Below are positions 1 through 6,095 of a stretch of 8,662 bases of DNA, one piece after another. The notes beneath the pieces are model-generated. The model was not told the origin of the DNA. It made no database searches and was given only the letters and a program-made list of their open reading frames with translations. The translations under genes were made by a program, and so were the position numbers. The stretch comes from Prevotella sp. UBA3288 (GTDB taxonomy: Bacteria; Bacteroidota; Bacteroidia; Bacteroidales; Bacteroidaceae), in contig DETM01000039.1 in the NCBI GenBank assembly GCA_002361655.1, positions 4,125-12,786 on the forward strand, read 5' to 3'. Position 1 is the first letter of the stretch. The number at the start of each line of letters is the position of its first letter.

Positions 1-91
1 CATGCGCATCGGCCTGCTGATGAACCTCATCATCCTCGCTGCCAACATCCTGATTGTGAATATCGTCTATCCACTGACACGATTGCAATAG
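1..91 (+). CDS. C-terminal end of an unidentified membrane protein (5' truncated by window)
   Basis: An open frame runs in from the left edge (first full codon at 2) to a TAG at 89-91 and gives 29 residues beginning MRIGLLMNLIILAANILIV. The stretch is almost wholly hydrophobic, so it is probably the last transmembrane helix of a polytopic protein, ending in a short polar tail (YPLTRLQ). The Met at base 2 is probably internal. Too little is present to name a family. Its position just upstream of a polyprenyl-phosphate glycosyltransferase would suit a glycan-export or lipid-linked sugar protein, but that is inference only. A 91-bp gap with its own promoter separates it from the next gene, so it may belong to a different transcript. 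Confidence 0.6.
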   Translation, partial: MRIGLLMNLIILAANILIVNIVYPLTRLQ

Positions 92-128
92 CGGGACTGC
101 TAAAATGAAAAAAAGCGTATGATGCGTG

Positions 129-157
129 TTGAATTATGAATTATTTTTGTAATTTTG
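129..157 (+). promoter_or_regulatory. Bacteroidota-type promoter for the glycan cluster
   Basis: TAATTTTG at 150-157 matches the Bacteroidota sigma-ABfr -7 consensus TAnnTTTG. A TTG at 129-131 lies 18 bases upstream, close to the usual 19-21 base spacing of the -33 element. A second, overlapping match (TATTTTTG, 142-149) sits just before it, so two start points are possible. The expected transcript start is about 164, leaving a leader of about 20 nt before the ATG at 183. This is a motif match only. Confidence 0.55.
131..144 (+). repeat. Tandem heptamer GAATTAT x2 in the promoter
   Basis: GAATTAT occurs twice back to back at 131-137 and 138-144. It lies between the -33-like TTG and the -7 element, so gain or loss of one unit would change promoter spacing by 7 bp. 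Confidence 0.55.
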
Positions 158-182
158 CAACGCAAACTATAACGATACGTAT

Positions 183-1139
183 ATGGAACTATCTATTGTC
201 TCGCCTGTCTATCGCGGAGAAAAGATGCTCACGGAACTGGTGAGGAGGATTCACGAAGCCATCCGTCCGCTGACCGACGACTATGAGATTGTGCTGGTCA
301 ACGACTGCTCGCCAGATGCCTCGTGGGAGAAAATAGTGGAGATCTGTGCTGCCGACAAGCAGGTGAAGGGCATCAACCTGAGCCGTAACTTCGGACAGCC
401 CTATGCCATCACGGCCGGCCTGACCTACGCCAAGGGACGCTATGTGGCCGTCATCGACTGCGACCTGCAGAACAAGCCGGAAGACCTGCCGGCCATGTAC
501 AAGAAGGCGCTGGAGGGCTACGATGTGGTCAGTGCCCGCCGCGTGGTTCGCGACGACACCCCACTGAAGCGGCTGTCGTCGGCCGTCTTCCACAAGGCTT
601 ACGACTTCCTGAGCGGTTTTAAGACCGACAAGGCCGTGGCAGAGTTCGGCATCTACAGCCAGAAGATTGTCAAGGTCTACTGCAGTATCCCCGAATATTC
701 GCGCTCCTTCGTGGAACTCATCCACACGCTGGGTTTCAAGAAGAGCACCGTCGACGTGTATCACGACCACCGTATGGAAGGCAAGAGTTCGTACAACCTG
801 AAGCGACTGCTGGTGCTGTCGTACAACAGCATCATCTCAAACAGCAACCGCCCGCTCTACCTGGCCGTCACACTGGGTTTCATCATGTCGGTCGTATCGA
901 TGCTGATGGCCATCTACAATATCTTTGCCAAATTCGTCGGACTGAACGAGGTGGTGGGCTACACATCCACCATCTTCTCCATCTGGTTCGTGGGCGGCCT
1001 GCTGCTGTTCATGATGGGCATCCTCGGCCTCTACATCGGCAAGATCTTCGACCAGGTGAAAGGCCGTCCCGTCTTCATCGTCAGTGACACCCTCAACTGC
1101 CAGAATGACGATAATAGCGGAATGCAAAATAAACAGTAA
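183..1139 (+). CDS. GT2 family glycosyltransferase, DPM1/ArnC/GtrB-like, membrane anchored
   Basis: This 318-residue protein probably transfers a sugar from a nucleotide sugar to undecaprenyl phosphate on the cytoplasmic face of the inner membrane. The N-terminal GT-A domain (about 1-215) starts with the family's LSIVSPVYRGE strand, then VNDCSPD (39-45) for nucleotide binding and the metal-binding DCD (92-94) within IDCDLQNKPEDLP. The R-x-x-G-x-S-x-Y motif (R197, G200, S202, Y204) typical of polyprenyl-phosphate transferases follows. Two C-terminal transmembrane helices (about 227-254 and 263-290) match the ArnC/GtrB layout, and the length matches too (about 310-325 aa). The ATG at 183 opens directly into the first beta strand. 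It heads a same-strand cluster, 29 bp before the aminotransferase gene. The sugar cannot be read from sequence; the neighbour suggests a 4-amino-4,6-dideoxy sugar. Confidence 0.9.
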   Translation: MELSIVSPVYRGEKMLTELVRRIHEAIRPLTDDYEIVLVNDCSPDASWEKIVEICAADKQVKGINLSRNFGQPYAITAGLTYAKGRYVAVIDCDLQNKPEDLPAMYKKALEGYDVVSARRVVRDDTPLKRLSSAVFHKAYDFLSGFKTDKAVAEFGIYSQKIVKVYCSIPEYSRSFVELIHTLGFKKSTVDVYHDHRMEGKSSYNLKRLLVLSYNSIISNSNRPLYLAVTLGFIMSVVSMLMAIYNIFAKFVGLNEVVGYTSTIFSIWFVGGLLLFMMGILGLYIGKIFDQVKGRPVFIVSDTLNCQNDDNSGMQNKQ

Positions 1140-1166
1140 ATTGTAAATAGTCAAATTGCAAATAAA
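1138..1166 (+). repeat. Degenerate ~7-bp tandem repeat before the aminotransferase start
   Basis: The stop codon of the GT2 gene runs into four related units: AAATTGT, AAATAGTC, AAATTGC and AAATAAA. The period is 7 (one unit is 8), and the array ends 2 bases before the ATG at 1169. It fills the whole 29-bp intergenic gap and contains no Shine-Dalgarno-like motif. Confidence 0.5.
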
Positions 1167-1168
1167 AG

Positions 1169-2290
1169 ATGATTCCATTCAACAAACCATATTGCTCCGG
1201 ACGCGAACTGAGTTACATACAGGAAGTATGCCACTCGACCACCATGTCAGGCAACGGAGAGTTTACCAAACTGTGTCACGGATTCCTGGAGAAGCACTAC
1301 GGTTTCCGCAAGTGTCTGCTGACAACATCTGGTACCGATGCCCTGGAGATGTGCGCCATGCTCTGCCAACTGAAGCCCGGCGACGAGGTCATCGTGCCGT
1401 CGTACACCTTCGTCTCGTCGGCCATCGCCTTTTTGCGGGAAGGAGCCTACGTCCGTTTTGCCGACAGCGGCGAAAAGGACCCCAACATCACCGTCTCGAA
1501 CATAGCACCGCTCATCAACGAGAAGACCCGTGCCATCGTGGTGGTGCACTATGCCGGTGTGGCCTGCGACATGGACAGCATCATGCAGTTGGCCGAGAAG
1601 CACCACCTGCTCGTGGTGGAGGATGCCGCCCACAGCATCGACTCCTACTACAAGGGGCGCCCGCTGGGCAGCATCGGTCATCTGGCCGCCTTCTCCTTCC
1701 ACGAGACAAAGAACATCAACTGCGGCGAGGGCGGCATGCTCGTGGTCAACGACGAGCGTTTTGTCAGCCGTGCCGAAATCTTGTGGGAGAAAGGCACTAA
1801 CCGTGCTGAGTTCTATCGCGGCATGGTGAACAAGTACGGCTGGTGCGACATGGGCTCGTCGTTCCTGCCATCGGAACTCAATGCTGCCTTCCTCTGGGCA
1901 CAACTGGAACAGATAGACGACATTCAGGGTAAGCGACGCCACATCTGGGAACGCTACGACCAAGCCCTGCGCGGCAAGATCGGTGCCGGCATCCGGATTC
2001 CCGACATCCCCGACTACGCCACAAAGAATTATCACATGTACTACTTGCTCTGCCCGTCGCTCGAAGTCAGGACCCGCCTGATGAACTATCTGAAGAACCA
2101 CGGTGTGCAGACCACCTTCCACTACCTGCCCCTCCATTCGAGCAAATACTATGAGGACAAGCACGACGGGCGCTCGCTGCCCAATTGCGACCGCTATGCC
2201 GACACACTGGTCCGTCTGCCACTCTACTACGAACTGACCGACGATGAAATAGACCGTATCAACAAGTTGCTGTTGAGTTTCAAGGGATAG
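1169..2290 (+). CDS. wecE: dTDP-4-amino-4,6-dideoxygalactose transaminase (WecE/RffA-like, DegT/DnrJ/EryC1 family)
   Basis: This is a PLP-dependent sugar aminotransferase of 373 aa, full length for the family. WecE/RffA makes dTDP-4-amino-4,6-dideoxy-D-galactose from dTDP-4-keto-6-deoxyglucose using L-glutamate in the cytoplasm. The match is to this subgroup rather than DegT proteins in general: it opens MIPFNKPYCSGREL and carries PGDEVIVPSYTFVS (70-83), VHYAGVACDMDSIM (126-139), VVEDAAHS (149-156; D152 contacts the PLP ring nitrogen) and FSFHETKN (175-182). K181 is the Schiff-base lysine. EKGTNRAEFYRG (207-218) and YGWCDMGSS (223-231) are further family landmarks. It lies between two glycosyltransferase genes and probably supplies their amino sugar. 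ArnB-type 4-keto-pentose aminotransferases are the main alternative, but the N-terminus and length favour WecE. Confidence 0.9.
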   Translation: MIPFNKPYCSGRELSYIQEVCHSTTMSGNGEFTKLCHGFLEKHYGFRKCLLTTSGTDALEMCAMLCQLKPGDEVIVPSYTFVSSAIAFLREGAYVRFADSGEKDPNITVSNIAPLINEKTRAIVVVHYAGVACDMDSIMQLAEKHHLLVVEDAAHSIDSYYKGRPLGSIGHLAAFSFHETKNINCGEGGMLVVNDERFVSRAEILWEKGTNRAEFYRGMVNKYGWCDMGSSFLPSELNAAFLWAQLEQIDDIQGKRRHIWERYDQALRGKIGAGIRIPDIPDYATKNYHMYYLLCPSLEVRTRLMNYLKNHGVQTTFHYLPLHSSKYYEDKHDGRSLPNCDRYADTLVRLPLYYELTDDEIDRINKLLLSFKG

Positions 2291-2338
2291 GGCCATGCTA
2301 TATTAATGAGGTAAGGTCATGCTATATATAAATAAGGT
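2289..2338 (+). repeat. Imperfect 24/26-bp tandem duplication spanning the GT87-like gene start
   Basis: Copy 1 (2289-2312) and copy 2 (2313-2338) align with 20 identities, four substitutions and a 2-base indel. Both contain CATGCTATAT, so the start codon of the next gene (2319) is a copy of an upstream ATG (2295). Copy 1 overlaps the last two bases of the aminotransferase stop codon. From the upstream ATG only M-L-Y-stop can be read, and an overlapping ATG at 2306 gives M-R-stop. Confidence 0.6.
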
Positions 2339-3479
2339 GTTGGCAGGCATCCGCTGGTTCTTCAGCAACAAGTGGTGTGTCTTCTTCCTCGGACTGGCAG
2401 TAGTACTGCTGGCTACGACGCTAGAAGTGGTGCGAGGCCGCAACACCAACTATTTCGACTATCAGGACTCTACCCGTATGTTCTGGGAAGGCATCAGTCC
2501 CTACAACCTGGAGTATGCCCAGGCCAACAGCATCTATTTCCTCTATTCGCCGGTATTCAGCGTCATCTTTGCCCCCATCTTCTACCTGCCCTGGTGGCTG
2601 GGGCCCTTTGTGTGGAACCTCTGCAACTACGGCCTTTTCACGCTGGCTATCAAGACGCTGCCTGAGCAGTTGAGGAAATACCGGCATTGGATATTCCTGT
2701 TCCTGCTCTCGGTAGTGCTGCAGACCGTCTTCTGCTATCAGCACAACATCATCGTGTGCTACATCTATATCTTCGCCTTCACCCTGCTGGAGCGCAACAA
2801 GGGCTTCTGGGCCGTGCTGCTCATCATGATATCGGCCACGACGAAGGTCTACGGTGCTGCCGAGTTGGCCATCCTGCTCTGCTATCCCAAGATGTGGCGC
2901 AACTTCGGCTATGCCATCCTCTGCGGTGCTACACTCATCCTGCTGCCGGCCATCAACACTGCCTTCGACAATGTGTTTGTGCTCTATCAGGAGATGTTCG
3001 ACATGATTGCCAGCCATCACAACGACAGCGATTTCATCGGTATCCTCTTTGCCAGAGGCCTCAAACCGCTACTGCTGCCCAACTACCGACTGGTGCAGAT
3101 AGTGGTCTTCGCCCTGATGGCTATTGCTTTCTTCTGGCGCCACGACCGGTGGGGCGACTTCCGCTTCCGTGTGCAGGCCTTGGCTGCGCTGACAGGTTTC
3201 ATGATTCTGTTCAGCGACTGCCCGGAGACCCATACCTACATCATCGCCCTGCCCTTCTACGCCATGGCCTTCTGGCTCCAGCCACGACGCACCTGGGTGG
3301 ACTGGACGCTGTTCTGGTCGCTGGTGGTCAACTTCTGCATCTTGCCAACCGACGTGCTCTGTCCGGCCTGGCTGCATGAGTTTGTCCACAAGACGTTCTG
3401 GCTCGACGTATATACGTTCTTCATCTGCTGGCTGCGCGTCATCTGGTGGGCCGTGGGACCAAGGAGAATTGAGAGTTGA
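2319..3479 (+). CDS. Polytopic membrane glycosyltransferase, GT87/DUF2029-like
   Basis: This 386-residue protein has roughly ten or more hydrophobic segments, the first at about 19-36 and the last at about 363-380. It resembles GT-C enzymes of family GT87 (DUF2029), which use a polyprenyl-phosphate sugar as donor and act on the outer face of the inner membrane. The first periplasmic loop holds acidic residues (YFDYQDSTRMFWEG, 45-58, with D47 and D50). FLYSPVFSVIFAPIFYLP (74-91) resembles the Y-x-P-P/S-x-F helix seen in the family. TKVYGA (175-180) and FSDCPETHTYIIALP (298-312) are further recognisable patches. The ATG at 2319 is preferred because nothing longer is open upstream. It follows the aminotransferase by 28 bp. 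The donor is inferred to be the lipid-linked sugar made by the first gene of the cluster. Confidence 0.75.
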   Translation: MLYINKVLAGIRWFFSNKWCVFFLGLAVVLLATTLEVVRGRNTNYFDYQDSTRMFWEGISPYNLEYAQANSIYFLYSPVFSVIFAPIFYLPWWLGPFVWNLCNYGLFTLAIKTLPEQLRKYRHWIFLFLLSVVLQTVFCYQHNIIVCYIYIFAFTLLERNKGFWAVLLIMISATTKVYGAAELAILLCYPKMWRNFGYAILCGATLILLPAINTAFDNVFVLYQEMFDMIASHHNDSDFIGILFARGLKPLLLPNYRLVQIVVFALMAIAFFWRHDRWGDFRFRVQALAALTGFMILFSDCPETHTYIIALPFYAMAFWLQPRRTWVDWTLFWSLVVNFCILPTDVLCPAWLHEFVHKTFWLDVYTFFICWLRVIWWAVGPRRIES

Positions 3480-3484
3480 GAATT
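3464..3484 (+). repeat. Heptamer tandem repeat GAGAATT/GAGAGTT/GAGAATT abutting a start codon
   Basis: Three 7-bp units (3464-3470, 3471-3477, 3478-3484) run without a gap into the ATG at 3485. The array encodes the last residues (RIES) and the TGA stop of the GT87-like gene. The AAGGAG at 3461-3466 overlaps its first unit. Confidence 0.65.
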
Positions 3485-4216
3485 ATGAGGATACTGATAC
3501 TGCTGATAATCATGACGATAGTGCCGCTGGAAATGGCAGCACAGACGAAGCGCACGTTCAAGGTGAAAGGCGTGCAGTTCAACATGATACTCGTGGAGGG
3601 CGGCACTTTCATGATGGGAGCCCAGCACGGCGACTCGGATGCCGATGCCGACGAGGTGCGCCACGAGGTGACGCTTACCTCTTATTATATAGGTGAGACA
3701 GAGGTGACTCAGGCACTATGGGAGGCCGTGATGCCCAAGAACCGGTCGAAGCACCGCGGCAATGGGCAGTGGCCGGTAGAATATGTCACCTACGGCATGT
3801 GCAAGGAGTTTATCGCCCGCTTGAACGAGTTGACGGGGCAACATTTCCGGCTGCCCACCGAGGCGGAATGGGAATATGCCGCACGAGGCGGCAGGAAGTC
3901 GAAAGGCTTTCGCTATGCCGGCAGTGACCGGATTGACGAGGTGGCCTACACCCTGGCAAACATCAAGGAGCGGGTGCAGCAGCCGGTGGGCCGGTTCAAG
4001 CCCAACGAACTGGGACTCTACGATATGTCGGGCAACGTATGGGAATGGTGTGACGACTGGTATCGCAAGACACCCGACAGCAAGCCTTCGACGAATTTCC
4101 ATGTCATCCGTGGAGGCGGCTACGACTGCAGCCCACGCTACTGCCGCACCACGAACCGCTATCTCTACGATCAGCGCCGTCGTCGCGACTTGGTCGGTTT
4201 CCGTCTTGCCCTCTAA
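3485..4216 (+). CDS. Exported FGE-sulfatase/SUMF1-domain protein
   Basis: This 243-residue protein begins with an export signal (MRILILLIIMTIVPLEMAAQ), probably cleaved near A19/Q20, so it acts outside the cytoplasm. The rest is one formylglycine-generating-enzyme domain. Landmarks are MILVEGGTFMMGAQ (34-47), YYIGETEVTQALWEAVM (67-83), FRLPTEAEWEYAARGG (121-136), GLYDMSGNVWEWCDDWY (177-193), RGGGYDCSPRYCR (209-221) and the terminal GFRLAL. In true FGEs a C-x4-C pair binds copper, and C215/C220 have that spacing here. The preceding catalytic-site Ser (GGS) is Gly211, so activity is doubtful; many Bacteroidota members are thought to be non-enzymatic. A TTG at 3476 is in frame, 9 bases after AAGGAG, and would add three residues. 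I prefer the ATG because the signal peptide starts there and Bacteroidota rely little on such motifs. It is likely co-transcribed with the GT87-like gene. Confidence 0.88.
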   Translation: MRILILLIIMTIVPLEMAAQTKRTFKVKGVQFNMILVEGGTFMMGAQHGDSDADADEVRHEVTLTSYYIGETEVTQALWEAVMPKNRSKHRGNGQWPVEYVTYGMCKEFIARLNELTGQHFRLPTEAEWEYAARGGRKSKGFRYAGSDRIDEVAYTLANIKERVQQPVGRFKPNELGLYDMSGNVWEWCDDWYRKTPDSKPSTNFHVIRGGGYDCSPRYCRTTNRYLYDQRRRRDLVGFRLAL

Positions 4217-4242
4217 AAAAGAATGACATTCACCGTCTGCCA

Positions 4243-5124
4243 CTATTCGACATAGTCAATCTGCGGTTTGAAGGAGAGACCGTCGACGAAACCTCGCCAC
4301 AGATTCTTACGGAACGTCGCCCTCACCTCTTTCGGCATATCCTTTGTACGGTGTATGTCGAGACGCAGATGGTTCAGATGGCGGAAGAACCAGACAATCC
4401 ACGGTTTCTCGCCTCTCGAGGCAAACATACCGTTGCGCATATAGTAATAGAACTTCCATGCTGAGTCGGGGGTGGCCACCTTGATGCCGGAACCATAATT
4501 GGCACCCGTCTTGTGCAACGCCACACTATGGTTGTTCAGATAGCCTTTATAACCCCTTTTGAAGATGCGCGACGTGTATTCGGCATCGTCCACCCAGATA
4601 AAGAACTCCTTATAGGGCAGTCCTACCTCACGGACGACCCGGCAGGGCACTAATAGCGACACAAAGGATGCAGAACGGATAGCGTAAAGACCATCTTCCA
4701 ACGCTTCGCTATTCACATAGCCGGGAATATTCATCTTATGCACCTCACCATCGGTCCACACCACCTTGCTACAAACGAAACCGGCATCCCGGTGGCGCTC
4801 CATCGTCTCGACGAGCGTAGCCAGCGTGTCGGCCTGAGGAATAGTGTCGTCGTCCATAATCCAGACAGCATCGGCCCCCTGTCGGGTGGCGATGGCGATG
4901 CCTTCGGCAAAGCCTGCCGCCCCACCCCGGTTCTTATCAAAGGTCTTCACGGCCAGACGCCCGTCATCGATGGTCTTGAGGAAATCGCCCGTTCCATCGG
5001 TCGACGCATTGTCGACGACAACGATGGAGCCAACGGCTTTCGACTGATGCTGCACTGCCTGCAGACATTCCTTCAGCAAAGCCAAACGGTTGTAGGTCAC
5101 TATGACTGCTGCTATATGTTCCAT
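4243..5124 (-). CDS. GT2 family glycosyltransferase (rhamnosyl/galactofuranosyl-transferase-like)
   Basis: This cytoplasmic GT-A glycosyltransferase of 293 aa has no transmembrane helix. Motifs in order: AAVIVTYNRLALLKECL (5-21), VVVDNASTDGT (35-45), NRGGAAGFAEG (65-75), IMDDDTIP (89-96, metal-binding DDD at 91-93) and FFIWVDDAEYTSRI (174-187). The WVDDAEY acidic pair is where RfbF/WbbL- and GlfT2-like enzymes keep their catalytic base. H204 in VALHKTG is a likely metal ligand. This subfamily adds rhamnose, galactofuranose or similar sugars to growing surface polysaccharides; the sugar cannot be told. The frame is open 45 bases further upstream (to 5169), but I choose the ATG at 5124 because the protein then begins at the first beta strand and follows the upstream stop codon by one base (TGA-T-ATG). 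Translational coupling with the upstream gene is therefore likely. The gene ends 26 bp from the convergent SUMF1 gene. Confidence 0.9.
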   Translation of the reverse strand: MEHIAAVIVTYNRLALLKECLQAVQHQSKAVGSIVVVDNASTDGTGDFLKTIDDGRLAVKTFDKNRGGAAGFAEGIAIATRQGADAVWIMDDDTIPQADTLATLVETMERHRDAGFVCSKVVWTDGEVHKMNIPGYVNSEALEDGLYAIRSASFVSLLVPCRVVREVGLPYKEFFIWVDDAEYTSRIFKRGYKGYLNNHSVALHKTGANYGSGIKVATPDSAWKFYYYMRNGMFASRGEKPWIVWFFRHLNHLRLDIHRTKDMPKEVRATFRKNLWRGFVDGLSFKPQIDYVE

Positions 5125-5125
5125 A

Positions 5126-5956
5126 TCAATAGAGTTTTCCGATGAGTTTTGCCAGGGTCCGCTTGACAAGCACCCGACGCTTCACACCCTGCAAGTCTGT
5201 ATGCCTGATACGCTCGATGTCCTGTTCCACGGTATCGCCCTGACGGTAGGAGCGCACAAAGAATTGGGCGATATAACGACTCCAGTAGTATTTGTTATGC
5301 CAGTAGTGGCCTATCCAGCGGTCGGCCTCCACCATCTGTTTCGTACAGGCTTTCAACGCTATCGACAACGAATACTGTTCGACAGTCACCGGTTCTGCTC
5401 CGTCATCCAGCATCCCGTCGCAGACCGCCAATGCCAAGTCGGTGGCTGCCACAGTCAACCCGCCGGGAATGGCTACGACACCGGCATTCCACATGTGGTG
5501 CTCACGACCAATCGTGATGCCGCCATAGGTCTTGCCATTGACTGTCTGCCACATGCTGAGCGACTTCTCCTTCATATCGCCAGGGCAGCCCTCGTCTTTA
5601 TGCATCAGACCTTGGCCCGACTGCAGTATCGCCTTCAACTCATCAAGGTGACCATAAAGATAGGTGTCGCCATCGAGATACATCATCGCCTTCTCAGGCG
5701 ACATCTGGGCGATGTGCTGCAACACCATTATCTTCACCCGCCAGAAGAAGTCGTGCCGTCCGCGCCACGCCTTGATTTGATCCGCAGTGATAGGAACGAC
5801 TGTCACCTGTGGCAGCGATGCATAGACCGTCGGGGTATCGGTGACCACATAAAACGTATCGCCGGCGGCAGCCTGTGCCAGAAAGGTGCGGATGGAGAAC
5901 CCTACCTGCATGTGAATCACGGTGTTACCACCTATCACGAAGTAAACAATATTCAT
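5126..5956 (-). CDS. GT-A fold glycosyltransferase with DxD motif (GT8-like, exact family unclear)
   Basis: This 276-residue protein has no signal peptide or transmembrane helix. It looks like a nucleotide-sugar glycosyltransferase: the N-terminus MNIVYFVIGGNTVIHMQVGF gives a first beta strand and alpha helix, and MMYLDGDTYLYGHLDEL (91-107) holds a D95-G-D97 metal motif. HHMWNAGVVAIP (153-164), VEQYSLSIAL (192-201) and IGHYWHNK (215-222) are placed like the acceptor and metal-binding loops of GT8/GT-A enzymes. The C-terminus is basic (VKRRVLVKRTLAKLIGKLY), which could aid membrane association. It is the first gene of a two-gene minus-strand operon. I do not recognise an exact family, so substrate and product are unknown. 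Confidence 0.75.
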   Translation of the reverse strand: MNIVYFVIGGNTVIHMQVGFSIRTFLAQAAAGDTFYVVTDTPTVYASLPQVTVVPITADQIKAWRGRHDFFWRVKIMVLQHIAQMSPEKAMMYLDGDTYLYGHLDELKAILQSGQGLMHKDEGCPGDMKEKSLSMWQTVNGKTYGGITIGREHHMWNAGVVAIPGGLTVAATDLALAVCDGMLDDGAEPVTVEQYSLSIALKACTKQMVEADRWIGHYWHNKYYWSRYIAQFFVRSYRQGDTVEQDIERIRHTDLQGVKRRVLVKRTLAKLIGKLY

Positions 5957-5975
5957 ATAAACCGTATGTTTGCTG

Positions 5976-5983
5976 CAAAGATA
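5976..5983 (-). promoter_or_regulatory. -7 element of the minus-strand glycosyltransferase operon
   Basis: Read on the minus strand, TATCTTTG (5983 down to 5976) matches TAnnTTTG and lies 19 bases before the ATG at 5956. The transcript start would fall around 5970, giving a leader of about 15 nt. No good TTTG -33 element is seen at the expected distance; the nearest TTTC is at 6010-6007, with 23 bases between. Confidence 0.45.
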
Positions 5984-6023
5984 ATCATTTCACTTCGAAA
6001 TAAGAAGAAAAACGACTATTTCT

Positions 6024-6054
6024 TTTCATTTCTCTCACATATTTCGTAACTTTG
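6024..6054 (+). promoter_or_regulatory. Bacteroidota-type promoter for korA
   Basis: TAACTTTG at 6047-6054 fits the -7 consensus TAnnTTTG exactly. TTTC at 6024-6027 lies 19 bases upstream and is one base off the TTTG -33 element. The predicted start near 6061 leaves a leader of about 35 nt before the ATG at 6096. The divergent -7 element for the minus-strand operon is only about 65 bp away. Confidence 0.65.
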
Positions 6055-6061
6055 CACCCCG

Positions 6062-6088
6062 AATTCGAATTTATACCTTTATATAAAG
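6062..6088. promoter_or_regulatory. Two perfect AT-rich palindromes in the korA leader
   Basis: AATTCGAATT (6062-6071) and CTTTATATAAAG (6077-6088) are perfect palindromes separated by 5 bases, between the predicted transcript start and the korA ATG. They could be operator half-site pairs. AT-rich palindromes also arise by chance, so no function is claimed. Confidence 0.25.
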
Positions 6089-6095
6089 ACAAGTT

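Noticed and set aside
88..102. TAGC...GCTA hairpin after the first stop codon
   Set aside because: The stem is only 4 bp and no T-tract follows.
1247..2296. 349-codon minus-strand open frame opposite the aminotransferase
   Set aside because: It is antisense to a full-length, motif-complete WecE-like gene. Long antisense frames are common in GC-rich genes with biased codon use.
3476..3484. TTG start for the SUMF1-domain protein, 9 bases after AAGGAG
   Set aside because: The AAGGAG lies in the heptamer-repeat region and the coding frame of the upstream gene. The ATG at 3485 gives a normal signal peptide. The alternative is not excluded.
4214..4231. Possible terminator between the convergent SUMF1 and glycosyltransferase genes (GAATGACATTC next to six A's)
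   Set aside because: On the minus strand this gives a short stem followed by T's, but the stem is only 4 bp with a 3-base loop and is A/T-rich, too weak to call.
5125..5169. 15-residue N-terminal extension of the GT2 glycosyltransferase (start at 5169)
   Set aside because: It would overlap the upstream gene by 44 bases and adds a non-conserved polar segment before the first GT-A strand.
5102..6049. 315-codon plus-strand open frame across the two minus-strand glycosyltransferases
   Set aside because: Its translation lacks any recognisable domain and is rich in His/Arg/Cys/Gln as expected of an antisense shadow. The minus-strand frames carry clear glycosyltransferase motifs and a promoter element.
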